A program made the translations under genes and the position numbers. DNA of 64,000 bases, from contig ARYC01019284.1 of the NCBI GenBank assembly GCA_000711775.1, positions 1-64,000 of the forward strand, written 5' to 3'. Shown here piece after piece: positions 34,228 to 45,159 of the stretch. Numbering within the stretch: position 1 is the stretch's first letter; the number at the start of each line of letters is the position of its first letter. The notes beneath the pieces are model-generated. The model did not search any database. It was not told the origin of the DNA and saw nothing but the letters and a program-made list of their open reading frames with translations. This stretch comes from Oxytricha trifallax. Its lineage: Eukaryota > Ciliophora > Spirotrichea > Sporadotrichida > Oxytrichidae.

Positions 34228-34785
34228 AAATATTTAATCGTTTAATAGTTTAAATTAAGGGTTTATAAATCACTTTTTAATTTCACTTTCCACCCACTTT
34301 TGCAATTCCCCTAATGTGGTTTCACTTTTTTCAGTTATTAAATTTATTAGAGTGCATTTATTAATTTATCATACTCACGATTGCTTAAAAAATTACTCTT
34401 GGGGTTTTACGTGTTTTTTAATTAGATTTAAAACATTAATATAAAATAGCGTGAATAAATGATTGATTATTTGATTAAAATTTGGAAATTTACTCAATTT
34501 TTACTCAATGGTGTGACTCGCTTCCTCATGAGGACATTGCTTATCGTGAGCTCTTTAGCATTCTTGATGCAGATTACTGATTACCGATCCATTTACAACC
34601 GACTTCGATAAGCACTGAGGATAATCACGATGCATGCCAGCTCATGAACAACTGCCTCACTATTTTGATTTCAGCAGCTCAGTATGTCATTCATCTCGCT
34701 GACTTTGATTGCTCATTCAGTAAGTATGACAATATTTCCCATTTTTTAAATATAAAAATTTGTTATAATTTTGCGATTATTATAT

Positions 34786-37380
34786 TATGAGAGGTCTTGC
34801 ATTCTGCAAGAAATAGATACTCGAAACATTTAATCATTTTTTATTCCTAATTAATTTTGAGAACGGTAACAAGAATAAATGCACTACAACTTATTTTTAT
34901 TGCTCGTGGATTTAATTCAAAGCAATAACTATATAGATCAATATTCGAAGCCTATAACTTTTAAGCTGACTTTTGTTATTATATGGGTGAAAGAATAACT
35001 GTCGAAGATGAATTAATTCAAGAAACAATCTTGTTATTAATATGCTCATCTAATACAAGACAAGCTCTCGGTTTTGATAACTATTTATCCTTCAGTAATG
35101 TGCAGTTTCACAAAACAGATAGCTTAGATGCAGAAATTAGATTCTAGTCATCCTAATATTTTACAATTAATGGGTTAAACTTGATCAGTATTTGATATTG
35201 ATTCTTAAGTTAAAAAGCTAATACCCTTTTCATTCTTTATATTGAATGTGCTTTTCATTACTCTACTAAGGCAAGACGGTGGCTTGCACTTGGTCAGAAA
35301 TATTCCTGTTGAATATATAGAGTTCTTTGTTATAATTTGTGCTCTTATTTGTTTTCCAACAGTTCACCTACTCGAAGAATAAATTTAAATTACCTCGGCT
35401 ACTTTCTTACAGAAGAAAGAAAATATTGACTCAATCACTATGATATACTTTATGAAAAATCTTGCATAAAAATTTGTAGAGCAAAGATATGCAGTGTGTT
35501 GGCAAGATTTCTCAAATTCAGAAGCTTCAGTAGTAAATTATAGAAGCTTAAATTAAAAAATTGTAATACTAAACAACAATATAATTGAAAATTGTCTAAA
35601 TAGAGATAGCTCTGAAATTCAAAAAACTTACACTTACCTCGAAGTACGGAAGCATTCTCTGATAAAACAATTAGACTCACTTAAACTCTTTGAGAATGCA
35701 AATATCTTTCATTAACTCGCTATAGACTTCAATTACAAGCCTCAAAATGAAAGATTGAGTGTGAATGCTGACTTTGAAAAGCTACAGCAATATTTTGGCT
35801 TTAATTTATACAGTTCTCAAAATTTGTGCATTAATTATATTTGTGAAACCTGCAAGCAAACTATTTAATACATTTTGGTATTTGAAATGGCAAGACCTTA
35901 ATTTGTTTTTCGTAGCCATTCTTATAAACCTTAAAAGCAACCTATTCGTCTTAATAGTTGGCAAGAATGAAAACTTAGAGCAGAGAGTTCATTAAGTATC
36001 AAAAAGATATAACTGCAATAAAACTTGATTCCAACTTGAATTTCTTCGCAAAAAGTGCAGGTATTTTTTTCTTCACTCAACCACAAGTCAAAAAATAAAT
36101 GAAGGTTGCTAAATTCATGAGTGTGTGGTCAGAGAGTATCGTTCTTGTTGATAAATACGACTGAATTTTATTCGATGGCTAAAGTGAAAATATTATGAAT
36201 TAGCTTAATTTTTACAAGCAAGTTAAAAGTATTATTGGATTTTTAGGAAGGCATCTTTCTCAAAGTTAAGATAAATATCTTAATTTAGCTTTTCATAGCA
36301 CACCTGTGGTGTTCCCTAATCTTGATATATTGTAAGGAGATTAGAAAAATTAGCTGGCTGACTTGCTAATAAGTTTAAATAAAGGAGATTACTTACAAAA
36401 AATCAAGGAAATCATAAAGAATTAAGTAGTTATTTCATCAGTTTTAATTGTTTCTTCAACAAATTATAGAGCTATTGAAAAAGGTTTTTTGAATACGAAC
36501 TTTGATTTCAAAAGTTTCAGCCACTCATAACCTGCTGCAATTGAATCTGCAATTTAAGGCAGGTATTTATCAAGGAACAAATGCAAAAGCTTTGGTGTGT
36601 ACTTGCTTAACGCGTCACAGGGACGAGGAACAGACATTCAAACAAATGATGTAATCGATTAAAATGTAGGTTCATATTTTATAATTGCTGATGTTTTTTC
36701 AAAACTATCTGAAGAATAAATTATTGATAAAATTGAAAGGCTCAACACTAAAGGCAGGTGGTAACGCGTATTATATAGATACTCTTCTAAAGATAGTGAA
36801 GAGCAGCTTATCATTTAAGAACAGAGAGAAATCGAATTTAATCTTGATCGCAAGCACAATTAAGCATAATCAATTTTATAAAATCGATTAGAGCTATGGA
36901 ATATTTCCTTCAATAAAACTAGGTCCCTCAACCACAAATTTTTACAGAACTTTCAAACGATTAGGGTCAAAATATAGTTGTAAAAGAATAATTTAGCATA
37001 TCGTTGCTTTAACTGAGAAAGCTTACTGCAAAGTCACCAACCCAGCTGAAGAAGTCAAGCAAGAAAATCTTGAAGAAGAAAAAGAGGCATTATAAAGCGA
37101 AGAATAAGCTGAATAGAGTAAGTTGGGTTTTTATTAAACTTCACTCATAGAGCTTATTGAAGAAAAGATGAGTTAAAATCCTTTACTGCAAGATAAGCCA
37201 TTCGACAAGATATAGTAAATGGTTCAGAAGAATTTAAAACGGTAGTTCCATGAAATTACTAAGGCTAAAAACAAAGAAATCCAGAAGTAAGGGCAGTAAG
37301 ATAAGGACAGTAAGAAAAATAAAAATAAGAGAGAAATAAAAATTAACAAAAGCTTGAATTTATCAAAGAATAAAATATGA
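34786..37380 (+). pseudogene. SecA-like ATPase gene, interrupted frames
   Basis: Plus-strand coding over 2.6 kb. Frame 1 (to 35193) includes LQLIFIARGFNSKQQLYRS and GERITVEDELIQETILL; after two TGAs and a shift the next long frame reads QKKENIDSITMIYFMKN, ADFEKLQQYFGFNLYS, NYICETCKQTIQ; another shift gives FFAKSAGIFFFTQP, ESIVLVDKYD, TGA near 36164, ILFDGQSENIM, then VSSTNYRAIEKGFLN, LNASQGRGTDIQTND and a KGRWQR segment, ending in a Lys/Glu-rich tail at TGA 37378-37380. DEAD-like D..D.ILFD and the GRGTDI plus GR.QR motifs recall SecA-type motor domains, which occur in large ciliate proteins. The assignment rests on motifs only. Confidence 0.45.
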
Positions 37381-37385
37381 CTTGA

Positions 37386-37766
37386 GAGTTGGTTACTCGT
37401 CTCAGTACTAGAGATAAATCATTCACTTGCACTTATGCAGAGCTGCCAGAGAGTGAAGAGTCAATGCAAAATTAGTTCAAGGCTGCTTCATGTTAAAGAA
37501 GGCATTTTAAAACCACATAAATCATAGAAATTCAGAGAGAAAACCAAGATTAAGAATATGAAATTTATCTTAATTTTTTAAAGCAATTCACCATATTCAA
37601 GGTTTTGCTATTAAATAGCATATAGAGAATCGTGGAGGAATAGACGCAGTACCACTCAGTGTCTCATTTTTGGAGATTTATTTTGCATGTTCTACAGGTT
37701 CCAATTTTGAATAAACTACTCTTTCATCTTGCGTAAGTCAAGCAACTAACTTTTCATATTGTCATG
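37386..37766 (+). CDS. Open frame downstream of SecA-like gene
   Basis: Overlaps the SecA-like stop (ATG at 37377, TGA as third codon) and continues ELVTRLSTRDKSFTCTYAE, EESMQNQFKAASCQ, IEIQRENQDQEYEIYLNF for about 125 codons until the foldback element at 37767. Might be a continuation of the same gene after a frame break. Function unknown. Confidence 0.35.
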
Positions 37767-38367
37767 TGTTCACCCCGAGCCCCCCCCCTCACCTCCATAA
37801 AAATAATTTTTTTCTATATAATTCTTTTGCCCTGCGGGAAGCTAACATGTATAATGATTTATTTTTTATAAGTTTTACTACGTCCTTCAACCTTTTTGTG
37901 TACCTGCTCCCATAGGAAAATATTTAAAAATCCAACAAATCAAAAATTTTATTAATAATAATAATATATTTTTATAAGAAAATTCAATGTAACTTTCACA
38001 TTTATGTACTTGTAATAAGTTAACCATAATATTCCTTGTTTTATAGTAAGATCTATTTATTAGAATATTATGGTTAACTTAATACAAGTATATTAATATG
38101 AAAGTTACATTGAATTTTCTTATAAAAATATATTATTATTATTAATAAAATTGTTGATTTGTTGGATTTTAAAATATTTTCTTGTGGGAGCATTTACACA
38201 AAAAAATTGACTGCCGTGTTAAAACTTATAAAAAATAAATCATTATACATATTAGCTTCCCGCAGGGCAAAAAAAATTATACAGAAAAAAATTATTTTTA
38301 TGGAGGTGAGGGGGGCTCGGTTTGGTGGTGGGGAGGCGGATCGGAGATGGCTCGCTCGCGGTGAACA
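37767..38367. mobile_element. Foldback element, family II, copy 2
   Basis: About 600 bases with ends TGTTCACC and GGTGAACA, the same ends as 26658-27515, and imperfect arms of about 270 bases (TTCCCGCAGGGC against GCCCTGCGGGAA). Arms have diverged more than in copy 1. It interrupts an open frame on its left side. Confidence 0.8.
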
Positions 38368-38482
38368 GTTATGTTATTGCTTAAACTTTTAGTTTACTGC
38401 AAAAATTCTTGCTTATCTTGCTTCAAAGCTTATTCATAATCTTTTATCTCCTCCATTTAATAACGAGTTCACTTTCTTTTAG

Positions 38483-38914
38483 ATGAATCCTTAACGAGAT
38501 TCACAGCCTTACCTTGCTCAGCTACACAAAGATTTAAGAGAGAGTAAATCTGCAGCTAAAGTTAAAGCATCTGCTGAAAGCATCCACGAACGGGTCTCAT
38601 TTCAATACCGAAATCTCTGTTTTACTCTAGCTTTTCTCTTTAGAGCATTGCGTCATGAATCATCTGGGAGACACCGCTGGTGTCTAGGGAGAAAAGCATG
38701 TCACAGATCCATCATCTGTCAAGATGGACCCAATCTCGTTTATCATGCAAAAATAACAGCAGCCTTGAAGACCCTCTTGCATAATCGAGAAAGTCTTAAA
38801 CTGTAAGTCTATCGATTTAAGGCACTGCTAACACTTTTACTCCATCTCTCCTTGCACACTATAATAACAGTTACAGGAGTAAGTTAACCGTTACATCTTT
38901 CTCTGCTCTAATGA
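38483..38914 (+). CDS. Unknown protein, exon after 3' splice site
   Basis: ATG 38483 directly follows a good splice acceptor (TTTCTTTTAG). Open for 143 codons: MNPQRDSQPYLAQLHKDL, RESKSAAKVKASAESIHERV, RHRWCLGRKACHRSIIC, LVYHAKITAALKTLLHNR. A GTAAGT at about 38802 could start an intron after LKL. GC-richer than flanks and of even composition. No family recognised. Confidence 0.45.
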
Positions 38915-39249
38915 TTTACTTAAGTAAATAAATGTTGGTGGAGTCTGCTTTTGGTAAGAAAACGTGGCAGTCTTGGGCAAAAAGTTGTATAGCTCTTCTT
39001 ACTTTTGCATTTCTGGGCGAGTTCTGAAACATTGATATCAGCAAGTTATTATTGGTTCATTAAAGTTTAAATTAAGGTACCTATTACTATTTTATATTGG
39101 TAAATTTTATTCAGGAATACACTTCCTTTATAAAATAAGAGAGTGCATTCAAGATAATGAAATCTTACCAGCACATTCCAATTTCCGCTAGCGGAATTCC
39201 TACCAGTACCAAGAGAATTCATTATTATTAAATTTAGGAATTAATTTAT

Positions 39250-39918
39250 GGAATCATATTCTTAAAACGGCAGTCAAGATTTTCAGAATTCTTCAAATTG
39301 AAACATAAAAATTATGATGGTAACAGCTCAAGTAAAGAGTCAAGCATTTCCAACGAATATGGAGATTATATTGATAATTAAGATTAGTTAACAACGATCA
39401 TGCTTTACTAGATAAACATAACTGTCTCTGAGGTTATCATAAAATAAGTGAGTTAAAGAGATTCTATTTCACTATTCAACTAAACTTCTAGTGAAATTTC
39501 AGAGTTTAAAAGTGATAGATTAATTATAGACCATAAGGAAATTTATAAAGAAACTGAATAAAAATTACTAAAGAATAAAAACTTAATGATAGATAAATAA
39601 GAACTCTTGGTAAACTGGTGTTAAAATATTAACCCAACAATATGTAATATGGCTTAGAACCTTAAAACTAACTATATTTGAGCTGAAAATTTTGAATTAA
39701 ATTTGGTAGAAGCTAAAGTATTAAAAAACCATGATATCAAAGATAAACTTGCATGGTTTGGTTAAAACAAACAACTAAAAGCAACCGTGCCTCTCAGTGT
39801 ATAAGTAGTAAGGGAAGAAAAAAATATTATAAGAGAAAAAGCGAAAAATTTAAAAAAAAGTTTCTAAGACTAAGAAATAATAAAAATTTAAAATGATAAC
39901 AAATAAAGAAGATACTGA
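39250..39918 (+). CDS. Unknown hydrophilic protein with one in-frame TGA
   Basis: A single frame of over 210 codons: RFSEFFKLKHKNYDGNSSS, KESSISNEYGDYIDNQDQ, FNQTSSEISEFKSDRLII, ETEQKLLKNKNLMIDKQEL, then an in-frame TGA at 39679-39681, then AENFELNLVEAKVLKNHD and IIREKAKNLKKSFQDQE to TGA 39916-39918. The style is unchanged across the TGA, so it is either a recent nonsense change or sense here. No family recognised. Confidence 0.45.
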
Positions 39919-40520
39919 TAAGATAAAGATCGACATGTGTAAAGAGTCAAGCTTGTAGTTTCTAAAAATTGACTGCTGCTCTATAGACTGGTACTTTTGT
40001 GCTTAATATTGCTTAAATCTAACAAAAATGAACCAAACTAGTTGATTTTCATTTTTTATTTTCCCAAAAAGTCAAGGATTGCGATCAAACGTTTTGTAGC
40101 CACATTTGAGTTTCGGCTGAAATTGTAAGGCAGGAAATAATTAAATTTCAATTTTCTACATTACTTTTTATTTGCACATCTTTATTCGGTGGCTAGAAGC
40201 AATTGAATATTCTCAAATAGAATAAACTACTTCTTGTGCAAAAAATTTCAATAATTGCTTCATATAACACGTCACTAAATCATAATGCTGATTTCCTTTG
40301 AAAATTAGCGTTATAGATGCGAGCAAGCATGAAAGATTCGAAAAGCAAATTTCTTTAAAGGCGTAGTTATCTTGCAAATCAGAATTTAACAAGGATTATT
40401 TCATAATATGCAAGCAGGTGAAAAAACCCCCGAAACCCCTTCTTAGTTAAAATATCTTTTGAATCTCTTAAGAAATGCTTGTGAGTTAGGGTTAATTTGA
40501 TACTCTTGATCTCATTATAG
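39919..40520. other. Spacer, no supported gene
   Basis: Mixed composition; AAACCCCCGAAACCCC near 40423-40440 is telomere-like in character but not a repeat array. No gene assigned. Confidence 0.4.
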
Positions 40521-40524
40521 GTAA

Positions 40525-40917
40525 ATTATAAAACTACAACTAAGCTTTTAGAAAAGCATTTAAGCCCGGCTGTGTCATTCTAATTCTCAAGCATTTATTA
40601 GAGTTAGAACAGCTTGCAATAAGATCGCTAATGTGAAACTCATTAATGATATAACGAGGGTTAAGTTGGAACTACTGAATGTAAACATAGAATAAATTAA
40701 AAGAGAGTAGAATAGGAATTTAAACATTAAAAGAACTTGGCACTTATTTGAAGTAATTAGAAAATCTAACCAAGACACATATTCGAAGTAAGGGAGAGAG
40801 AGAAATTAGTTAGGTTTATTAGTGCTTTAAAAGTTTCAATTAACAAAAGCAACTTTTTAATTTTGCGAATATAGCGTTCTTGTTAAAAATTCATGCATTT
40901 ACTCACAACTTATTTGA
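40525..40917 (+). CDS. Unknown basic protein fragment
   Basis: Frame ending at TGA 40915-40917 that reads KSIQARLCHSNSQAFIRVR, ACNKIANVKLINDITRVKLE, IEQIKREQNRNLNIKRTW, LFEVIRKSNQDTYSKQ. A TTATAG acceptor-like site lies just upstream near 40520. The start is unclear. Function unknown. Confidence 0.4.
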
Positions 40918-41255
40918 CTATTTGAACTCGCTTTAACACTTGCAAAATTAATAACTATCGCTTGTTTATTATATTGAATTTAAGCTATTGAAAGCACGAT
41001 CTCGCTTTTTATTTTCATTTTTATATCTTTTACACTCCCATTATTTTCATTTATTTTATTTTTATCTACTTTTAAGATTATAATCAATGGAGTTGTCAAT
41101 TCCGCAATTTTTACATTATACATATTAGAGAAATAATTAACTTTTTTAGACAACAAGAATAGTAAATTTTTTTTTTATTTAATCTTTATCTCTTATACAA
41201 TTACTTTTTCGCTCCTCTGTTTAGCATCCTCCTCTATCCAATAAAAAAATCGTAA

Positions 41256-41516
41256 TTGGTGATTACCATGCAAGTTTTTTTAAAAGCCATATGTGTGCTT
41301 TCAATTTTTATTTTTATTGCGTATCCACTCCATTATTTTATTAGTTCTAGCGTATTGCTTTTGTTTCTAAATAAATGCAGTTGGTTCATTGCATCCATAA
41401 GTGTGCTTTGTGGAGCTATATATATATATATATATATATTAGCTGTTTCAAGAAAAAATGTGATATCTCAACTTCCAATATGTTACAAATGTAGATCAAG
41501 TTTAACATCTTGTTAA
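41256..41516 (+). CDS. Possible small membrane protein
   Basis: 86 codons free of TAA, TAG and TGA, unusual for this base composition, with several hydrophobic segments (FLKAICVLSIFIFIAYPLHY, SSSVLLLFLNK, WFIASISVLCGAIYIY). A TA run encodes the YIYIYI stretch. With TAA as Gln the frame extends further. Coding status uncertain. Confidence 0.25.
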   Translation: MVITMQVFLKAICVLSIFIFIAYPLHYFISSSVLLLFLNKCSWFIASISVLCGAIYIYIYILAVSRKNVISQLPICYKCRSSLTSC

Positions 41517-41892
41517 AGATAGTTTTTAATGCATATTTAGGCCCACTATTATATATTCTGTTCAATTTTCAATCTTTTTTTAAAAAGATAATCTAATATA
41601 AATTTTGGGGGTGATGTTTCTTGCCAAGGATTTAAAAAATAATTTTTAGGGAAGTTTTTTGCCAAGATATATTTTTATCTTTTTTCTTTAAAAAATTATT
41701 TTTTACCAACTATAAAAACCTTTTGGATTTTCATATATTTGTTATTTGAACAATTTAACCAAACAAATTATGAAGTTTTACAAGAACTACTTATGATTTT
41801 CAATAATTACATTAATAAACCATATTAATTTTTATTAATTGTATTTTAATTTTAGTAAAATTATAATAAAATTATCGTTTATTATCTCAAGT

Positions 41893-42953
41893 TATGATAT
41901 TGCTATAATAGAATTGATTTGGGAAATTCGAAATTTATAATAAAGAATTTAAATATATATTATTTTAACTGCCTCTAATTAGACATGCTTATAGATCAAA
42001 TTTGGTTTAGTCCACTTACCGTTATGTTTCAAATAGAATACGGTATCTGTCCATTTCGATTTCGGAGATTTCTTTTTTCTTAAATGTCATTTGACCGGTT
42101 TGACAATTTGACCGATTTAACTTAGTTAATTTGTGGTCAAATTCTGAAAAGTGTAATATGTATAATATATATTAAAACCGATTAAAATTAAAAACATCAG
42201 GAGCAGTAATGGAAGGAATGCTGATCTCTCTGCTTCCTCCGCCCTCTGTAGAGCTTACAACTTGTACCACTGATTAAAGTGATAGAGTAGACTTAGTGTG
42301 TGGCCTTACTTACCGCGCTCAAATCTATATTGCCGGTAGTCTCCAACAAGATGTTGATTTCATGCAATATCCCAACCTTAACACTGATGATGCCTATCTC
42401 ATGAACTTAAACGATGTCGCCATTCCAATTTGGTTCACTACTATCAGTCTCACAAGAACTGCATCAGAGTCAATTATTACTCTTACCTAGATTGGAGATT
42501 TCATCTATTGTTTGTTTAACACCGAAGACTCTTATAACGCTTTCCTTAAGGTTCATGTCACAAAAGGTATCCTATTAGAATGCAAATCTATCAATTTCTA
42601 CGATGCATTAACAGAGGTCCGCATTCCTCCCATTACTGCTCCTGATGTTTTTAATTTTAATCGGTTTTAATATATATATATTACATATTACACTTTTCAG
42701 AATTTGACCACAAATTAACTAAGTTAAATCGGTCAAACTGGTTAAACCGGTCAAATGACATTTAAGAAAAAAGAAATCTCCGAAATCGAAATGGACAGAT
42801 ACCGTATTCTATTTGAAACATAACGGTAAGTGGACTAAACCAAATTTGATCTATAAGCATGTCTAATTAGAGGCAGTTAAAATAATATATATTTAAATTC
42901 TTTATTATAAATTTCGAATTTCCCAAATCAATTCTATTATAGCAATATCATAA
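41893..42953. mobile_element. Long inverted-repeat element with internal ORF
   Basis: Arms of about 310 bases (41893-42205 and 42640-42953) are near-identical inverted copies, from the outer ATTGCTATAATAGAATTG to the inner ATCAGGAGCAGTAATGG/GCTCCTGATG junction. The 440-base interior is GC-richer and coding. Ends resemble neither families I nor II. Confidence 0.85.
42209..42662 (+). CDS. Unknown protein carried inside inverted-repeat element
   Basis: ATG 42209 lies just inside the left arm; the frame reads MEGMLISLLPPPSVELTTC, VDLVCGLTYRAQIYIAGSL, NTDDAYLMNLNDVAIPIWF, EDSYNAFLKVHVTKGILLE and KSINFYDALTEVRIPPI before entering the right arm, where it stays open. Two or three TAA/TAG occur as Gln. 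Even amino-acid use and diverse codons support real coding. It is not a recognisable transposase; possibly captured or a novel element protein. About 150 residues. Confidence 0.5.
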
Positions 42954-43307
42954 TATAATTGAAATTTATCTATTTAGCTCTTATGAAATGATTGACTTAC
43001 CCTTAAGCCATTTAATGAGTAAAAAGAATATTAATTGAAATATTTGGGTGTTGTCAACCATTGCCCACAGTGTAACAATTGTCCACAGTGTTAACAATAG
43101 CCCACAGAATTTAAATTAAGACATTTTTTCACACAATTGATTGATCTTTCGATCACTTCACTCTCTTCAATTAAATTGGAACAAAGTTATTAGATGAAAC
43201 TTTTCCATCAAAATAATTTTTTTTATTATCATTGAAGCTATAAAGAAATTAATGCATGGATATAAGTCATTAAGATAGATATAATAAAATTGTTTCTAAC
43301 TTTATCT

Positions 43308-43679
43308 ATGAAATCAATCAATCTAGCAAAGAGCTTATTTATATAATTAATGGAATAGCTTAAGTACCGTACTCATTCATTTTTCTTCCTCATGAGAAGG
43401 TCTTATGAAGTATACTTCTCAGACTACTTTTCAACTAAGCGATATAGTCAAGGCAAAACACTAGAAGTAATGACTTCTTGTTTTGGATACAATTAGTTTG
43501 ATATCTTGAGAGATAATCTACTGGAGTTTTCTTATCCAAGATATTCGTCTCTCTTATCTTTGACAAATAGAGTATAATCTGATACTCGGATTTTGTCTAA
43601 AATAAAAGCTATTATTGATGCGATTAATCTAAAGTTGCGAGGCTAGGTAAATCGTTAAGTATTAACTTAGCTTGAATGA
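43308..43679 (+). CDS. Unknown element protein, part 1
   Basis: ATG 43308 to TGA 43677: MKSINLAKSLFIQLMEQL, THSFFFLMRRSYEVYFSDY, SQGKTLEVMTSCFGYNQFD, LRDNLLEFSYPRYSSLLS, SKIKAIIDAINLKLRGQ. Coherent composition supports coding. Family not recognised. A second coding stretch follows in another frame, so the protein is probably continued by a frame change. Confidence 0.4.
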
Positions 43680-43683
43680 TCAT

Positions 43684-43923
43684 CAGCAAATCGTTGTTGT
43701 TGTAAGCTCCTATACCTTTGCCTGATATAGTATAATATAGGAAGCTATCATATCATTGAAAACCGAGGGCTTTGACGGTTAAAATTCTGAATTAACTGGA
43801 ACATACAATACCTCCCAACATATCAGAAAGTCATTTCTCTTTGAGGCTTTATTGAATATTAAAGCATAGTTTGATAAGCCAATGAGATAAAATTCAGAAA
43901 TCGGTGGTATCGTTTTTATTTGA
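43684..43923 (+). CDS. Unknown element protein, part 2
   Basis: Reads QQIVVVVSSYTFA, in-frame TGA 43723-43725, YSIIQEAIISLKTEGFDG, NSELTGTYNTSQHIRKSFL, FEALLNIKAQFDKPMRQNSE to TGA 43921-43923. Same strand and only a few bases from part 1 but in a different frame. Confidence 0.4.
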
Positions 43924-44182
43924 TTAGTGGATTATCTGTACAATGTTGTAAATACTAATGTAAAACATTCATCTAATAACTTTGTATGAGTTTGTTCCAA
44001 TTTACTTGAAGAGAGTAAAAGGATCGAAAGATCATTTAATTGTGTGGAAAAAAGTGTCTTAATTTAAAATCTGTGGGCAATTGTTAACACTGTGAGCAAT
44101 TGTTACAGGTATGGGCAATTGTTACACCTGTGGGCAATGGTTGACAACACCCAAATATTTGATATATAATTAATAAAAGTTA

Positions 44183-44602
44183 TATTGTAGAAATACATTT
44201 GATTTGGAAAATGAAATTATAATTAATAAATAAATAATCAAATTCGTGGGAGTTAACTTTCAGGAAACCTAGACAATATGGTACTTGTTCGATAGATAAT
44301 ATAAAATTAGCTGGACTTTACTATTGGTGGTACCCCTCTGTTGAATTCCTGAAGCGAAATAACTCGACTTTAGTTTTGGTGATTTGTTTAGATGATTTAA
44401 ATGATCAAATTAAAGTCGAGTTATTTCGATTCAGGAATTTGATAGAGGGGTACCGCCAATAGTAAAGTCCAGCTAATTTTAAATTATCTATCGAACAAGT
44501 ACCATATTGTCTAGGTTTCCTGAAAGTTAACTCCCACGAATTTAATTATTTATTTATTAATTATAATTTCATTTTCCAAAACAAATGTATTTCTACAATA
44601 TA
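44183..44602. mobile_element. Foldback element, family I, copy 2
   Basis: A near-perfect 420-base palindrome with ends TTGTAGAAATACATTTG and the internal block TTAGCTGGACTTTACTATTGG, both shared with 2563-2975. Here the two arms are almost identical, including GAGGGGTACCGCCAATAG, unlike copy 1. Confidence 0.85.
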
Positions 44603-44864
44603 TAAAAAATTTTCTTGACATGAAACTTCTCCCCCAAAATTTCTATTACATCTCCATATCCCTCATTATGATATATTCGGTGATAAGTGCTAATTTTAAT
44701 GCTTTCCTTTGGTAATCTTAGCAAATATTATTATAACGTATGATAAGTGGAATACTCTAAAGTTTTAAGAGACCTGCATCTCTAATCAATCGGCATGATG
44801 CTTCAATTTCGTTCTAAAATTTTCAATTATTGTGAAGTCATCTATTGGGATTCTGTATTCATTG

Positions 44865-45127
44865 TAAAACCCCATAGATCAATTGAGAAGCGAGGATAAG
44901 AGTTAAGAACAAGATTAAAAATTAATTATAATTGGCTAATAATATAAATAAATTAGGCTAAAATCAAATTTACACACCCTGATTGGTTTATTTTATAAGG
45001 AAAATTAATCGAGCCAATAGTTTTAATAATTAGCTCAAACATTAAAATTATACGCCAATAATATTAATTTATAATTTAATTGTTCTTAACCCCGATTCTC
45101 ATGTCTTAATTGATCTATGGGGTTTTA
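44865..45127. mobile_element. Small element with AAAACCCC ends
   Basis: A 263-base element with inverted ends beginning TAAAACCCCATAGATCAATT (44865-44884 and its complement up to 45127), similarity extending about 60 bases inward. Non-coding, MITE-like. Its telomere-like first bases resemble those of the elements at 14637 and 56407. Confidence 0.8.
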
Positions 45128-45159
45128 GGATTATTCGATGCTCTATTATTATCCGCTAA

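Larger units (their letters stand above)
31207..34785. mobile_element. 3.6 kb palindrome of an IS630/Tc1-type transposon
   Basis: Two arms of about 1.67 kb (31207-32880 and 33118-34785) are inverted copies of each other, nearly identical, around a unique spacer of about 235 bases. Each arm contains most of a GC-rich DDE transposase gene plus about 550 outer bases. The outer parts also carry a short host-like exon (EDIAYRELFSILDADY, MNNCLTILISAAQYVIHLAD) ending in a GTAAG splice site. Differences between arms include a 9-base duplication at about 32385-32400 (left), several substitutions and a 25-base replacement at 34391-34406, where the right arm has ACTCTTGGGGTTTTA. The sequence is much GC-richer than the window average, hinting at recent arrival. 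Confidence 0.85.
43038..44160. mobile_element. Inverted-repeat element with repeated motif in its ends
   Basis: Inverted ends of about 150 bases begin AAATATTTGGGTGTTGTCAA. Inside each end lie three to four imperfect copies of a roughly 19-base unit (GCCCACAGTGTTAACAATTG type). The two ends differ in copy number and small changes. The interior carries two coding stretches. Confidence 0.8.

Noticed and set aside
40423-40440. Internal telomere repeat (AAACCCCCGAAACCCC)
   Set aside because: Only two imperfect units; no array and no element end nearby.
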